NCBI GenBank assembly: GCA_026874595.1
Contig: CM049319.1
Span: 999,501-1,063,500, forward strand
DNA: 64,000 nt
Origin: Sipunculus nudus
Taxonomy: Eukaryota > Annelida > Sipuncula > Golfingiida > Sipunculidae
Direction: 5' to 3'
Positions 12,525-26,486 of this stretch are shown here, piece after piece; within the stretch, counting starts at the first letter, position 1, and each line of letters starts with the position of its first letter. Below the pieces are notes generated by a model. It saw only the letters and a program-made list of their open reading frames with translations, made no database searches and was not told the DNA's origin. The position numbers and the translations under genes were made by a program.

Positions 12525-13648
12525 TTGAATATATTATTAAGGCCACACATTAAAACACGCAACTACTGTCTACAATGTAATGATTTTGGATATATAACTA
12601 AGGTCACACAACAGAACACGTCACTACGGTCTATCGAAGACGACACAACAAAACACGCCTCTACAGTCTTAACTGTTATGATGTTGGATATATTATTAAG
12701 GCCACACATTGAAACACGCCAATACAGTCTGCACTGTTACGGTGTTGAATATATTACTAAGGATACACAATTAAACACGCCAATACAGTCTGCACTGATA
12801 TTGGGTTGAATATATTATTAAGGCCACACATTAAAACACGCAACTACTGTCTACAATGTAATGATTTTGGATATAAAACTAAGGTCACACAACAGAACAC
12901 GTCACTACGGTCTATCGAAGACGACACAACAAAACACGCCTCTACAGTCTTAACTGTTATGATGTTGGATATATTATTAAGGCCACACATTGAAACACGC
13001 CAATACAGTCTGTACTGTTACGGTGTTGAATATATTACTAAGGATACACAATTAAACACGCCAATACAGTCTGCACTGATATTGGGTTGAATATATTATT
13101 AAGGCCACACATTAAAACACGCAACTACTGTCTACAATGTAATGATTTTGGATATATAACTAAGGTCACACAACAGAACACGTCACTACGGTCTATCGAA
13201 GACGACACAACAAAACACGCCTCTACAGTCTTAACTGTTATGATGTTGGATATATTATTAAGGCCACACATTGAAACACGCCAATACAGTCTGCACTGTT
13301 ACGGTGTTGAATATTTTACTAAGGATACACAATTAAACACGCCAATACTGTCTGCACTGATATTGGGTTGAATATATTATTAAGGCCACACATTAAAACA
13401 CGCAACTACTGTCTACAATGTAATGATTTTGGATATATAACTAAGGTCACAGAACAGAACACGTCACTACGGTCTATCGAAGACGACACAACAAAACACG
13501 CCTCTACAGTTTTAACTGTTATGATGTTGGATATATTATTAAGGCCACACATTGAAACACGCCAATACAGTCTGCACTGTTACGGTGTTGAATATATTAC
13601 TAAGGATACACAATTAAACACGCCAATACAGTCTGCACTGATATTGGG

Positions 13649-13928
13649 TTGAATATATTATTAAGGCCACACATTAAACACGCAACTACTGTCTACAATG
13701 TAATGATTTTGGATATATAACTAAGGTCACACAACAGAACACGTCACTACGGTCTATCGAAGACGACACAACAAAACACGCCTCTACAGTCTTAACTTTT
13801 ATGATGTTGGATATATTATTAAGGCCACACATTGAAACACGCCAATACAGTCTGCACTGTTACGGTGTTGAATATATTACTAAGGATACACAATTAAACA
13901 CGCCAATACAGTCTGCACTGATATTGGG
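13649..13928 (+). repeat. 280-bp S unit (1-bp deletion in monomer a)
   Basis: The core reads cattaaacacgc, one a short of the usual cattaaaacacgc. The unit also has taacttttatg in place of taactgttatg. Both features are shared by its right-copy counterpart at 52808. Confidence 0.9.
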
Positions 13929-14612
13929 TTGAATATATTATTAAGGCCACACATTAAAACACGCAACTACTGTCTACAAAGTAATGATTTTGGATATATA
14001 ACTAAGGTCACACAACAGAACACGTCACTACGGTCTATCGAAGACGACACAACAAAACACGCCTCTACAGTCTTAACTGTTATGATGTTGGATATATTAT
14101 TAAGGCCACACATTGAAACACGCCAATACAGTCTGCACTGATATGGGGTTAAATATATTACTAAGGCCACACATTAAAACACGCCAATACAGTCTGCACT
14201 GTTACGGTGTTGAATATATTACTAAGGATACACAATTAAACACGCCAATACAGTCTGCACTGATATTGGGTTGAATATATTATTAAGGCCACACATTAAA
14301 ACACGCAACTACTGTCTACAATGTAATGATTTTGGATATATAACTAAGGTCACACAACAGAACACGTCACTACGGTCTATCGAAGACGACACAACAAAAC
14401 ACGCCTCTACAGTCTTAACTGTTATGATGTTGGATATATTATTAAGGCCACACATTGAAACACGCCAATACAGTCTGCACTGATATGGGGTTAAATATAT
14501 TACTAAGGCCACACATTAAAACACGCCAATACAGTCTGCACTGTTACGGTGTTGAATATATTACTAAGGATACACAATTAAACACGCCAATACAGTCTGC
14601 ACTGATATTGGG

Positions 14613-17600
14613 TTGAATATATTATTAAGGCCACACATTAAAACACGCAACTACTGTCTACAATGTAATGATTTTGGATATATAACTAAGGTCACACAAC
14701 AGAACACGTCACTACGGTCTATCGAAGACGACACAACAAAACACGCCTCTACAGTCTTAACTGTTATGATGTTGGATATATTATTAAGGCCACACATTGA
14801 AACACGCCAATACAGTCTGCACTGTTACGGTGTTGAATATATTACTAAGGATACACAATTAAACACGCCAATACAGTCTGCACTGATATTGGGTTGAATA
14901 TATTATTAAGGCCACACATTAAAACACGCAACTACTGTCTACAATGTAATGATTTTGGATATAAAACTAAGGTCACACAACAGAACACGTCACTACGGTC
15001 TATCGAAGACGACACAACAAAACACGCCTCTACAGTCTTAACTGTTATGATGTTGGATATATTATTAAGGCCACACATTGAAACACGCCAATACAGTCTG
15101 TACTGTTACGGTGTTGAATATATTACTAAGGATACACAATTAAACACGCCAATACAGTCTGCACTGATATTGGGTTGAATATATTATTAAGGCCACACAT
15201 TAAAACACGCAACTACTGTCTACAATGTAATGATTTTGGATATATAACTAAGGTCACACAACAGAACACGTCACTACGGTCTATCGAAGACGACACAACA
15301 AAACACGCCTCTACAGTCTTAACTGTTATGATGTTGGATATATTATTAAGGCCACACATTGAAACACGCCAATACAGTCTGCACTGTTACGGTGTTGAAT
15401 ATTTTACTAAGGATACACAATTAAACACGCCAATACTGTCTGCACTGATATTGGGTTGAATATATTATTAAGGCCACACATTAAAACACGCAACTACTGT
15501 CTACAATGTAATGATTTTGGATATATAACTAAGGTCACAGAACAGAACACGTCACTACGGTCTATCGAAGACGACACAACAAAACACGCCTCTACAGTTT
15601 TAACTGTTATGATGTTGGATATATTATTAAGGCCACACATTGAAACACGCCAATACAGTCTGCACTGTTACGGTGTTGAATATATTACTAAGGATACACA
15701 ATTAAACACGCCAATACAGTCTGCACTGATATTGGGTTGAATATATTATTAAGGCCACACATTAAAACACGCAACTACTGTCTACAATGTAATGATTTTG
15801 GATATATAACTAAGGTCACACAACAGAACACGTCACTACGGTCTATCGAAGACGACACAACAAAACACGCCTCTACAGTCTTAACTGTTATGATGTTGGA
15901 TATATTATTAAGGCCACACATTGAAACACGCCAATACAGTCTGCACTGTTACGGTGTTGAATATATTACTAAGAATACACAATTAAACACGCCAATACAG
16001 TCTGCACTGATATTGGGTTGAATATATTATTAAGGCCACACATTAAAACACGCAACTACTGTCTACAAAGTAATGATTTTGGATATATAACTAAGGTCAC
16101 ACAACAGAACACGTCACTACGGTCTATCGAAGACGACACAACAAAACACGCCTCTACAGTCTTAACTGTTATGATGTTGGATATATTATTAAGGCCACAC
16201 ATTGAAACACGCCGATAGAGTCTGCACTGATATGGGGTTAAATATATTACTAAGGCCACACATTAAAACACGCCAATACAGTCTGCACTGTTACGGTGTT
16301 GAATATATTACTAAGGATACACAATTAAACACGCCAGTACAGTCTGCACTGATATTGGGTTGAATATATTATTAAGGCCACACATTAAAACACGCAACTA
16401 CTGTCTACAATGTAATGATTTTGGATATATAACTAAGGTCACACAACAGAACACGTCACTACGGTCTATCGAAGACGACACAACAAAACACGCCTCTACA
16501 GTCTTAACTGTTATGATGTTGGATATATTATTAAGGCCACACATTGAAACACGCCAATACAGTCTGCACTGTTACGGTGTTGAATATATTACTAAGGATA
16601 CACAATTAAACACGCCAATACAGTCTGCACTGATATTGGGTTGAATATATTATTAAGGCCACACATTAAAACACGCAACTACTGTCTACAATGTAATGAT
16701 TTTGGATATATAACTAAGGTCACACAACAGAACACGTCACTACGGTCTATCGAAGACGACACAACAAAACACGCCTCTACAGTCTTAACTGTTATGATGT
16801 TGGATATATTATTAAGGCCACACATTGAAACACGCCAATACAGTCTGCACTGATATGGGGTTAAATATATTATTAAGGCCACACATTAAAACACGCCAAT
16901 ACAGTCTGCACTGTTACGGTGTTGAATATATTACTAAGGATACACAATTAAACACGCCAATACAGTCTGCACTGATATTGGGTTGAATATATTATTAAGG
17001 CCACACATTAAAACACGCAACTACTGTCTACAATGTAATGATTTTGGATATATAACTAAGGTCACACAACAGAACACGTCATTACGGTCTATCGAAGACG
17101 ACACAACAAAACACGCCTCTACAGTCTTAACTGTTATGATGTTGGATATATTATTAAGGCCACACATTGAAACACGCCAATACAGTCTGCACTGTTACGG
17201 TGTTGAATATATTACTAAGGATACACAATTAAACACGCCAATACAGTCTGCACTGATATTGGGTTGAATATATTATTAAGGCCACACATTAAAACACGCA
17301 ACTACTGTCTACAATGTAATGATTTTGGATATATAACTAAGGTCACACAACAGAACACGTCACTACGGTCTATCGAAGACGACACAACAAAACACGCCTC
17401 TACAGTCTTAACTGTTATGATGTTGGATATATTATTAAGGCCACACATTGAAACGCGCCAATACAGTCTGCACTGATATGGGGTTAAATATATTACTAAG
17501 GCCCCACATTAAAACACGCCAATACAGTCTGCACTGTTACGGTGTTGACTATATTACTAAGGATACACAATTAAACACGCCAATACAGTCTGCACTGATA

Positions 17601-18228
17601 TTGGGTTGAATATATTATTAAGGCCACACATTAAAACACGCAACTACTGTCTACAATGTAATGATTTTGGATATATAACTAAGGTCACACAACAGAACAC
17701 GTCACTACGGTCTATCGAAGACGACACAACAAAACACGCCTCTACAGTCTTAACTGTTATGATGTTGGATATATTATTAAGGCCACACATTGAAACACGA
17801 TAATACAGTCTGCACTGGTACGGTGTTGAATATATTACTAAGGCCACACATTAAAACACGCCAATACAGTCTGCACTGTTACGGTGTTGAATATATTACT
17901 AAGGATACACAATTAAACACGCCAATACAGTCTGCACTGATATTGGGTTGAATATATTATTAAGGCCACACATTAAAACACGCAACTACTGTCTACAATG
18001 TAATGATTTTGGATATATAACTAAGGTCACACAACAGAACACGTCACTGCGGTCTATCGAAGACGACACAACAAAACACGCCTCTACAGTCTTAACTGTT
18101 ATGATGTTGGATATATTATTAAGGCCACACATTGAAACACGCCAATACAGTCTGCACTGTTACGGTGTTGAATATATTACTAAGGATACACAATTAAACA
18201 CGCCAATACAGTCTGCACTGATATTGGG
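14613..18228 (+). repeat. Block IVa, 3616-bp tandem duplicate (first)
   Basis: Units: 14613 S, 14894 S-K, 15175 S-F, 15456 S-E, 15737 S-N (aagaatac), 16018 L-Q (acaaagtaatg, ccgatagag, then gccagtac), 16360 S, 16641 L (aaatatattattaagg at the c'/e junction), 16983 S (gtcattacgg), 17264 L (aacgcgcc, ggccccac, gttgactat), 17606 L*, 17948 S (cactgcgg). Private: cactggtac near 17818. Counterpart 53772-57387. Confidence 0.9.
17606..17947 (+). repeat. L* unit
   Basis: Variant long unit with aacacgataat. It carries a private change, cactggtac, not found in the other L* units. It is followed by the cactgcgg-marked S unit 17948. Confidence 0.85.
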
Positions 18229-21200
18229 TTGAATATATTATTAAGGCCACACATTAAAACACGCAACTACTGTCTACAATGTAATGATTTTGGATATATA
18301 ACTAAGGTCACACAACAGAACACGTCACTACGGTCTATCGAAGACGACACAACAAAACACGCCTCTACAGTCTTAACTGTTATGATGTTGGATATATTAT
18401 TAAGGCCACACATTGAAACACGCCAATACAGTCTGCACTGTTACGGTGTTGAATATATTACTAAGGATACACAATTAAACACGCCAATACAGTCTGCACT
18501 GATATTGGGTTGAATATATTATTAAGGCCACACATTAAAACACGCAACTACTGTCTACAATGTAATGATTTTGGATATAAAACTAAGGTCACACAACAGA
18601 ACACGTCACTACGGTCTATCGAAGACGACACAACAAAACACGCCTCTACAGTCTTAACTGTTATGATGTTGGATATATTATTAAGGCCACACATTGAAAC
18701 ACGCCAATACAGTCTGTACTGTTACGGTGTTGAATATATTACTAAGGATACACAATTAAACACGCCAATACAGTCTGCACTGATATTGGGTTGAATATAT
18801 TATTAAGGCCACACATTAAAACACGCAACTACTGTCTACAATGTAATGATTTTGGATATATAACTAAGGTCACACAACAGAACACGTCACTACGGTCTAT
18901 CGAAGACGACACAACAAAACACGCCTCTACAGTCTTAACTGTTATGATGTTGGATATATTATTAAGGCCACACATTGAAACACGCCAATACAGTCTGCAC
19001 TGTTACGGTGTTGAATATTTTACTAAGGATACACAATTAAACACGCCAATACTGTCTGCACTGATATTGGGTTGAATATATTATTAAGGCCACACATTAA
19101 AACACGCAACTACTGTCTACAATGTAATGATTTTGGATATATAACTAAGGTCACAGAACAGAACACGTCACTACGGTCTATCGAAGACGACACAACAAAA
19201 CACGCCTCTACAGTTTTAACTGTTATGATGTTGGATATATTATTAAGGCCACACATTGAAACACGCCAATACAGTCTGCACTGTTACGGTGTTGAATATA
19301 TTACTAAGGATACACAATTAAACACGCCAATACAGTCTGCACTGATATTGGGTTGAATATATTATTAAGGCCACACATTAAAACACGCAACTACTGTCTA
19401 CAATGTAATGATTTTGGATATATAACTAAGGTCACACAACAGAACACGTCACTACGGTCTATCGAAGACGACACAACAAAACACGCCTCTACAGTCTTAA
19501 CTGTTATGATGTTGGATATATTATTAAGGCCACACATTGAAACACGCCAATACAGTCTGCACTGTTACGGTGTTGAATATATTACTAAGAATACACAATT
19601 AAACACGCCAATACAGTCTGCACTGATATTGGGTTGAATATATTATTAAGGCCACACATTAAAACACGCAACTACTGTCTACAAAGTAATGATTTTGGAT
19701 ATATAACTAAGGTCACACAACAGAACACGTCACTACGGTCTATCGAAGACGACACAACAAAACACGCCTCTACAGTCTTAACTGTTATGATGTTGGATAT
19801 ATTATTAAGGCCACACATTGAAACACGCCGATAGAGTCTGCACTGATATGGGGTTAAATATATTACTAAGGCCACACATTAAAACACGCCAATACAGTCT
19901 GCACTGTTACGGTGTTGAATATATTACTAAGGATACACAATTAAACACGCCAGTACAGTCTGCACTGATATTGGGTTGAATATATTATTAAGGCCACACA
20001 TTAAAACACGCAACTACTGTCTACAATGTAATGATTTTGGATATATAACTAAGGTCACACAACAGAACACGTCACTACGGTCTATCGAAGACGACACAAC
20101 AAAACACGCCTCTACAGTCTTAACTGTTATGATGTTGGATATATTATTAAGGCCACACATTGAAACACGCCAATACAGTCTGCACTGTTACGGTGTTGAA
20201 TATATTACTAAGGATACACAATTAAACACGCCAATACAGTCTGCACTGATATTGGGTTGAATATATTATTAAGGCCACACATTAAAACACGCAACTACTG
20301 TCTACAATGTAATGATTTTGGATATATAACTAAGGTCACACAACAGAACACGTCACTACGGTCTATCGAAGACGACACAACAAAACACGCCTCTACAGTC
20401 TTAACTGTTATGATGTTGGATATATTATTAAGGCCACACATTGAAACACGCCAATACAGTCTGCACTGATATGGGGTTAAATATATTATTAAGGCCACAC
20501 ATTAAAACACGCCAATACAGTCTGCACTGTTACGGTGTTGAATATATTACTAAGGATACACAATTAAACACGCCAATACAGTCTGCACTGATATTGGGTT
20601 GAATATATTATTAAGGCCACACATTAAAACACGCAACTACTGTCTACAATGTAATGATTTTGGATATATAACTAAGGTCACACAACAGAACACGTCATTA
20701 CGGTCTATCGAAGACGACACAACAAAACACGCCTCTACAGTCTTAACTGTTATGATGTTGGATATATTATTAAGGCCACACATTGAAACACGCCAATACA
20801 GTCTGCACTGTTACGGTGTTGAATATATTACTAAGGATACACAATTAAACACGCCAATACAGTCTGCACTGATATTGGGTTGAATATATTATTAAGGCCA
20901 CACATTAAAACACGCAACTACTGTCTACAATGTAATGATTTTGGATATATAACTAAGGTCACACAACAGAACACGTCACTACGGTCTATCGAAGACGACA
21001 CAACAAAACACGCCTCTACAGTCTTAACTGTTATGATGTTGGATATATTATTAAGGCCACACATTGAAACGCGCCAATACAGTCTGCACTGATATGGGGT
21101 TAAATATATTACTAAGGCCCCACATTAAAACACGCCAATACAGTCTGCACTGTTACGGTGTTGACTATATTACTAAGGATACACAATTAAACACGCCAAT

Positions 21201-21844
21201 ACAGTCTGCACTGATATTGGGTTGAATATATTATTAAGGCCACACATTAAAACACGCAACTACTGTCTACAATGTAATGATTTTGGATATATAACTAAGG
21301 TCACACAACAGAACACGTCACTACGGTCTATCGAAGACGACACAACAAAACACGCCTCTACAGTCTTAACTGTTATGATGTTGGATATATTATTAAGGCC
21401 ACACATTGAAACACGATAATACAGTCTGCACTGTTACGGTGTTGAATATATTACTAAGGCCACACATTAAAACACGCCAATACAGTCTGCACTGTTACGG
21501 TGTTGAATATATTACTAAGGATACACAATTAAACACGCCAATACAGTCTGCACTGATATTGGGTTGAATATATTATTAAGGCCACACATTAAAACACGCA
21601 ACTACTGTCTACAATGTAATGATTTTGGATATATAACTAAGGTCACACAACAGAACACGTCACTGCGGTCTATCGAAGACGACACAACAAAACACGCCTC
21701 TACAGTCTTAACTGTTATGATGTTGGATATATTATTAAGGCCACACATTGAAACACGCCAATACAGTCTGCACTGTTACGGTGTTGAATATATTACTAAG
21801 GATACACAATTAAACACGCCAATACAGTCTGCACTGATATTGGG
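18229..21844 (+). repeat. Block IVb, tandem duplicate of block IVa
   Basis: Units: 18229 S, 18510 S-K, 18791 S-F, 19072 S-E, 19353 S-N, 19634 L-Q, 19976 S, 20257 L, 20599 S, 20880 L, 21222 L*, 21564 S. Order, length (3616 bp) and markers match 14613-18228. That includes gttgactat in 20880, which the right copy (56423) lacks. This extra block is present only in the left copy. Confidence 0.9.
21222..21563 (+). repeat. L* unit
   Basis: Variant long unit with aacacgataat. It is followed by the cactgcgg-marked S at 21564 and the K-marked S at 21845. Corresponds to 56765 in the right copy. Confidence 0.85.
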
Positions 21845-23591
21845 TTGAATATATTATTAAGGCCACACATTAAAACACGCAACTACTGTCTACAATGTAA
21901 TGATTTTGGATATAAAACTAAGGTCACACAACAGAACACGTCACTACGGTCTATCGAAGACGACACAACAAAACACGCCTCTACAGTCTTAACTGTTATG
22001 ATGTTGGATATATTATTAAGGCCACACATTGAAACACGCCAATACAGTCTGTACTGTTACGGTGTTGAATATATTACTAAGGATACACAATTAAACACGC
22101 CAATACAGTCTGCACTGATATTGGGTTGAATATATTATTAAGGCCACACATTAAAACACGCAACTACTGTCTACAATGTAATGATTTTGGATATATAACT
22201 AAGGTCACACAACAGAACACGTCACTACGGTCTATCGAAGACGACACAACAAAACACGCCTCTACAGTCTTAACTGTTATGATGTTGGATATATTATTAA
22301 GGCCACACATTGAAACACGCCAATACAGTCTGCACTGTTACGGTGTTGAATATTTTACTAAGGATACACAATTAAACACGCCAATACTGTCTGCACTGAT
22401 ATTGGGTTGAATATATTATTAAGGCCACACATTAAAACACGCAACTACTGTCTACAATGTAATGATTTTGGATATATAACTAAGGTCACTGAACAGAACA
22501 CGTCACTACGGTCTATCGAAGACGACACAACAAAACACGCCTCTACAGTTTTAACTGTTATGATGTTGGATATATTATTAAGGCCACACATTGAAACACG
22601 CCAATACAGTCTGCACTGTTACGGTGTTGAATATATTACTAAGGATACACAATTAAACACGCCAATACAGTCTGCACTGATATTGGGTTGAATATATTAT
22701 TAAGGCCACACATTAAAACACGCAACTGCTGTCTACAATGTAATGATTTTGGATATATAACTAAGGTCACACAACAGAACACGTCACTACCATCTATCGA
22801 AGACGACACAACAAAACACGCCTCTACAGTCTTAACTGTTATGATGTTGGATATATTATTAAGGCCACACATTGAAACACGCCAATACAGTCTGCACTGT
22901 TACGGTGTTGAATATATTACTAAGAATACACAATTAAACACGCCAATACAGTCTGCACTGATATTGGGTTGAATATATTATTAAGGCCACACATTAAAAC
23001 ACGCAACTACTGTCTACAAAGTAATGATTTTGGATATATAACTAAGGTCACACAACAGAACACGTCACTACGGTCTATCGAAGACGACACAACAAAACAC
23101 GCCTCTACAGTCTTAACTGTTATGATGTTGGATATATTATTAAGGCCACACATTGAAACACGCCGATAGAGTCTGCACTGATATGGGGTTAAATATATTA
23201 CTAAGGCCACACATTAAAACACGCCAATACAGTCTGCACTGTTACGGTGTTGAATATATTACTAAGGATACACAATTAAACACGCCAGTACAGTCTGCAC
23301 TGATATTGGGTTGAATATATTATTAAGGCCACACATTAAAACACGCAACTACTGTCTACAATGTAATGATTTTGGATATATAACTAAGGTCACACAACAG
23401 AACACGTCACTACGGTCTATCGAAGACGACACAACAAAACACGCCTCTACAGTCTTAACTGTTATGATGTTGGATATATTATTAAGGCCACACATTGAAA
23501 CACGCCAATACAGTCTGCACTGTTACGGTGTAGAATATATTACTAAGGATACACAATTAAACACGCCAATACAGTCTGCACTGATATTGGG
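21845..23591 (+). repeat. Block IVc, shorter third K-F-E-N-Q module
   Basis: Units: 21845 S-K, 22126 S-F, 22407 S-E, 22688 S-N, 22969 L-Q, 23311 S. The E unit reads cactgaacag rather than cacagaacag, as does 57950 in the right copy. This ties the block to 57388-59134. Private left-copy changes: caactgctg and ctaccatcta in 22688, and ggtgtagaat in 23311 (near 23532). Confidence 0.9.
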
Positions 23592-26486
23592 TTGAATATA
23601 TTATTAAGGCCACACATTAAAACACGCAACTACTGTCTACAATGTAATGATTTTGGATATATAACTAAGGTCACACAACAGAACACGTCACTACGGTCTA
23701 TCGAAGACGACACAACAAAACACGCCTCTACAGTCTTAACTGTTATGATGTTGGATATATTATTAAGGCCACACATTGAAACACGCCAATACAGTCTGCA
23801 CTGATATGGGGTTAAATATATTACTAAGGCCACACATTAAAACACGCCAATACAGTCTGCACTGTTACGGTGTTGAATATATTACTAAGGATACACAATT
23901 AAACACGCCAATACAGTCTGCACTGATATTGGGTTGAATATATTATTAAGGCCACACATTAAAACACGCAACTACTGTCTACAATGTAATGATTTTGGAT
24001 ATATAACTAAGGTCACACAACAGAACACGTCACTACGGTCTATCGAAGACGACACAACAAAACACGCCTCTACAGTCTTAACTGTTATGATGTTGGATAT
24101 ATTATTAAGGCCACACATTGAAACACGCCAATACAGTCTGCACTGTTACGGTGTTGAATATATTACTAAGGATACACAATTAAACACGCCAATACAGTCT
24201 GCACTGATATTGGGTTGAATATATTATTAAGGCCACACATTAAAACACGCAACTACTGTCTACAATGTAATGATTTTGGATATATAACTAAGGTCACACA
24301 ACAGAACACGTCACTACGGTCTATCGAAGACGACACAACAAAACACGCCTCTACAGTCTTAACTGTTATGATGTTGGATATATTATTAAGGCCACACATT
24401 GAAACACGCCAATACAGTCTGCACTGATATGGGGTTAAATATATTACTAAGGCCACACATTAAAACACGCCAATACAGTCTGCACTGTTACGGTGTTGAA
24501 TATATTACTAAGGATACACAATTAAACACGCCAATACAGTGTGCACTGATATTGGGTTGAATATATTATTAAGGACACACATTAAAACACGCAACTACTG
24601 TCTACAATGTAATGATTTTGGATATATAACTAAGGTCACACAACAGAACACGTCACTACGGTCTATCGAAGACGACACAACAAAACACGCCTCTACAGTC
24701 TTAACTGTTATGATGTTGGATATATTATTAAGGCCACACATTGAAACACGCCAATACAGTATGCACTGATATGGGATTAAATATATTACTAAGGCCACAC
24801 ATTAAAACACGCCAATACAGTCTGCACTGTTACGGTGTTGAATATATTACTAAGGATACACAATTAAACACGCCAATACAGTCTGCACTGATATTGGGTT
24901 GAATATATTATTAAGGCCACACATTAAAACACGCAACTACTGTCTACAATGTAATGATTTTGGATATATAACTAAGGTCACACAACAGAACACGTCACTA
25001 CGGTCTATCGAAGACGACACAACAAAACACGCCTCTACAGTCTTAACTGTTATGATGTTGGATATATTATTAAGGCCACACATTGAAACACGCCAATACA
25101 GTCTGCACTGTTACGGTGTTGAATATATTACTAAGGATACACAATTAAACACGCCAATACAGTCTGCACTGATATTGGGTTGAATATATTATTAAGGCCA
25201 CACATTAAAACACGCAACTACTGTCTACAATGTAATGATTTTGGATATATAACTAAGGTCACACAACAGAACACGTCACTACGGTCTATCGAAGACGACA
25301 CAACAAAACACGCCTCTACAGTCTTAACTGTTATGATGTTGGATATATTATTAAGGCCACACATTGAAACACGCCAATACAGTCTGCACTGATATGGGGT
25401 TAAATATATTACTAAGGCCACACATTAAAACACGCCAATACAGTCTGCACTGTTACGGTGTTGAATATATTACTACGGATACACAATTAAACACGCCAAT
25501 ACAGTCTGCACCGATATTGGGTTGAATATATTATTAAGGCCACACATTAAAACACGCAACTACTGTCTACAATGTAATGATTTTGGATATATAACTAAGG
25601 TCACACAACAGAACACGTCACTACGGTCTATCGAAGACGACACAACAAAACACGCCTCTACAGTCTTAACTGTTATGATGTTGGATATATTATTAAGGCC
25701 ACACATTGAAACACGCCAATACAGTCTGCACTGTTACGGTGTTGAATATATTACTAAGGATACACAATTAAACACGCCAATACAGTCTGCACTGATATTG
25801 GGTTGAATATATTATTAAGGCCACACATTAAAACACGCAACTACTGTCTACAATGTAATGATTTTGGATATATAACTAAGGTCACATAACAGAACACGTC
25901 ACTACGGTCTATCGAAGACGACACAACAAAACACGCCTCTACAGTCTTAACTGTTATGATGTTGGATATATTATTAAGGCCACACATTGAAACACGCCGA
26001 TAGAGTCTGCACTGATATGGGGTTAAATATATTACTAAGGCCACACATTAAAACACGCCAATACAGTCTGCACTGTTACGGTGTTGAATATATTACTAAG
26101 GATACACAATTAAACACGCCAATACAGTCTGCACTGATATTGGGTTGAATATATTATTAAGGCCACACATTAAAACACGCAACTACTGTCTACAATGTAA
26201 TGATTTTGGATATATAACTAAGGTCACACAACAGAACACGTCACTACGGTCTATCGAAGACGACACAACAAAACACGCCTCTACAGTCTTAACTGTTATG
26301 ATGTTGGATATATTATTAAGGCCACACATTGAAACACGCCAATACAGTCTGCACTGATATGGGGTTAAATATATTACTAAGGCCACACATTAAAACACGC
26401 CAATACAGTCTGCACTGTTACGGTGTTGAATATATTACTAAGGATACACAATTAAACACGCCAATACAGTCTGCACTGATATTGGG
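23592..26486 (+). repeat. Block V (left copy)
   Basis: Units: 23592 L, 23934 S, 24215 L, 24557 L, 24899 S, 25180 L, 25522 S, 25803 L, 26145 L. Markers: agtgtgcac just before 24557, aaggacacac inside it, agtatgcac and gggattaaa at its c'/e junction. Unit 25180 has tactacggat and gcaccgat. Unit 25803 has cacataacag and ccgatagag. All are shared with the counterpart 59135-62029. Confidence 0.9.

Larger units (their letters stand above)
12183..14612 (+). repeat. Block III: first L*-S-K-F-E module
   Basis: Units: 12183 L*, 12525 S, 12806 S (K: gatataaaact, and ctgtactg), 13087 S (F: aatattttac, atactgtctg), 13368 S (E: cacagaacag, cagttttaac), 13649 S (280 bp, cattaaacacgc; also taacttttatg), 13929 L (Q: acaaagtaatg), 14271 L. 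Counterpart 51342-53771. One unit differs in kind: 14271 is ordinary L while its counterpart 53430 is L*. Confidence 0.9.
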
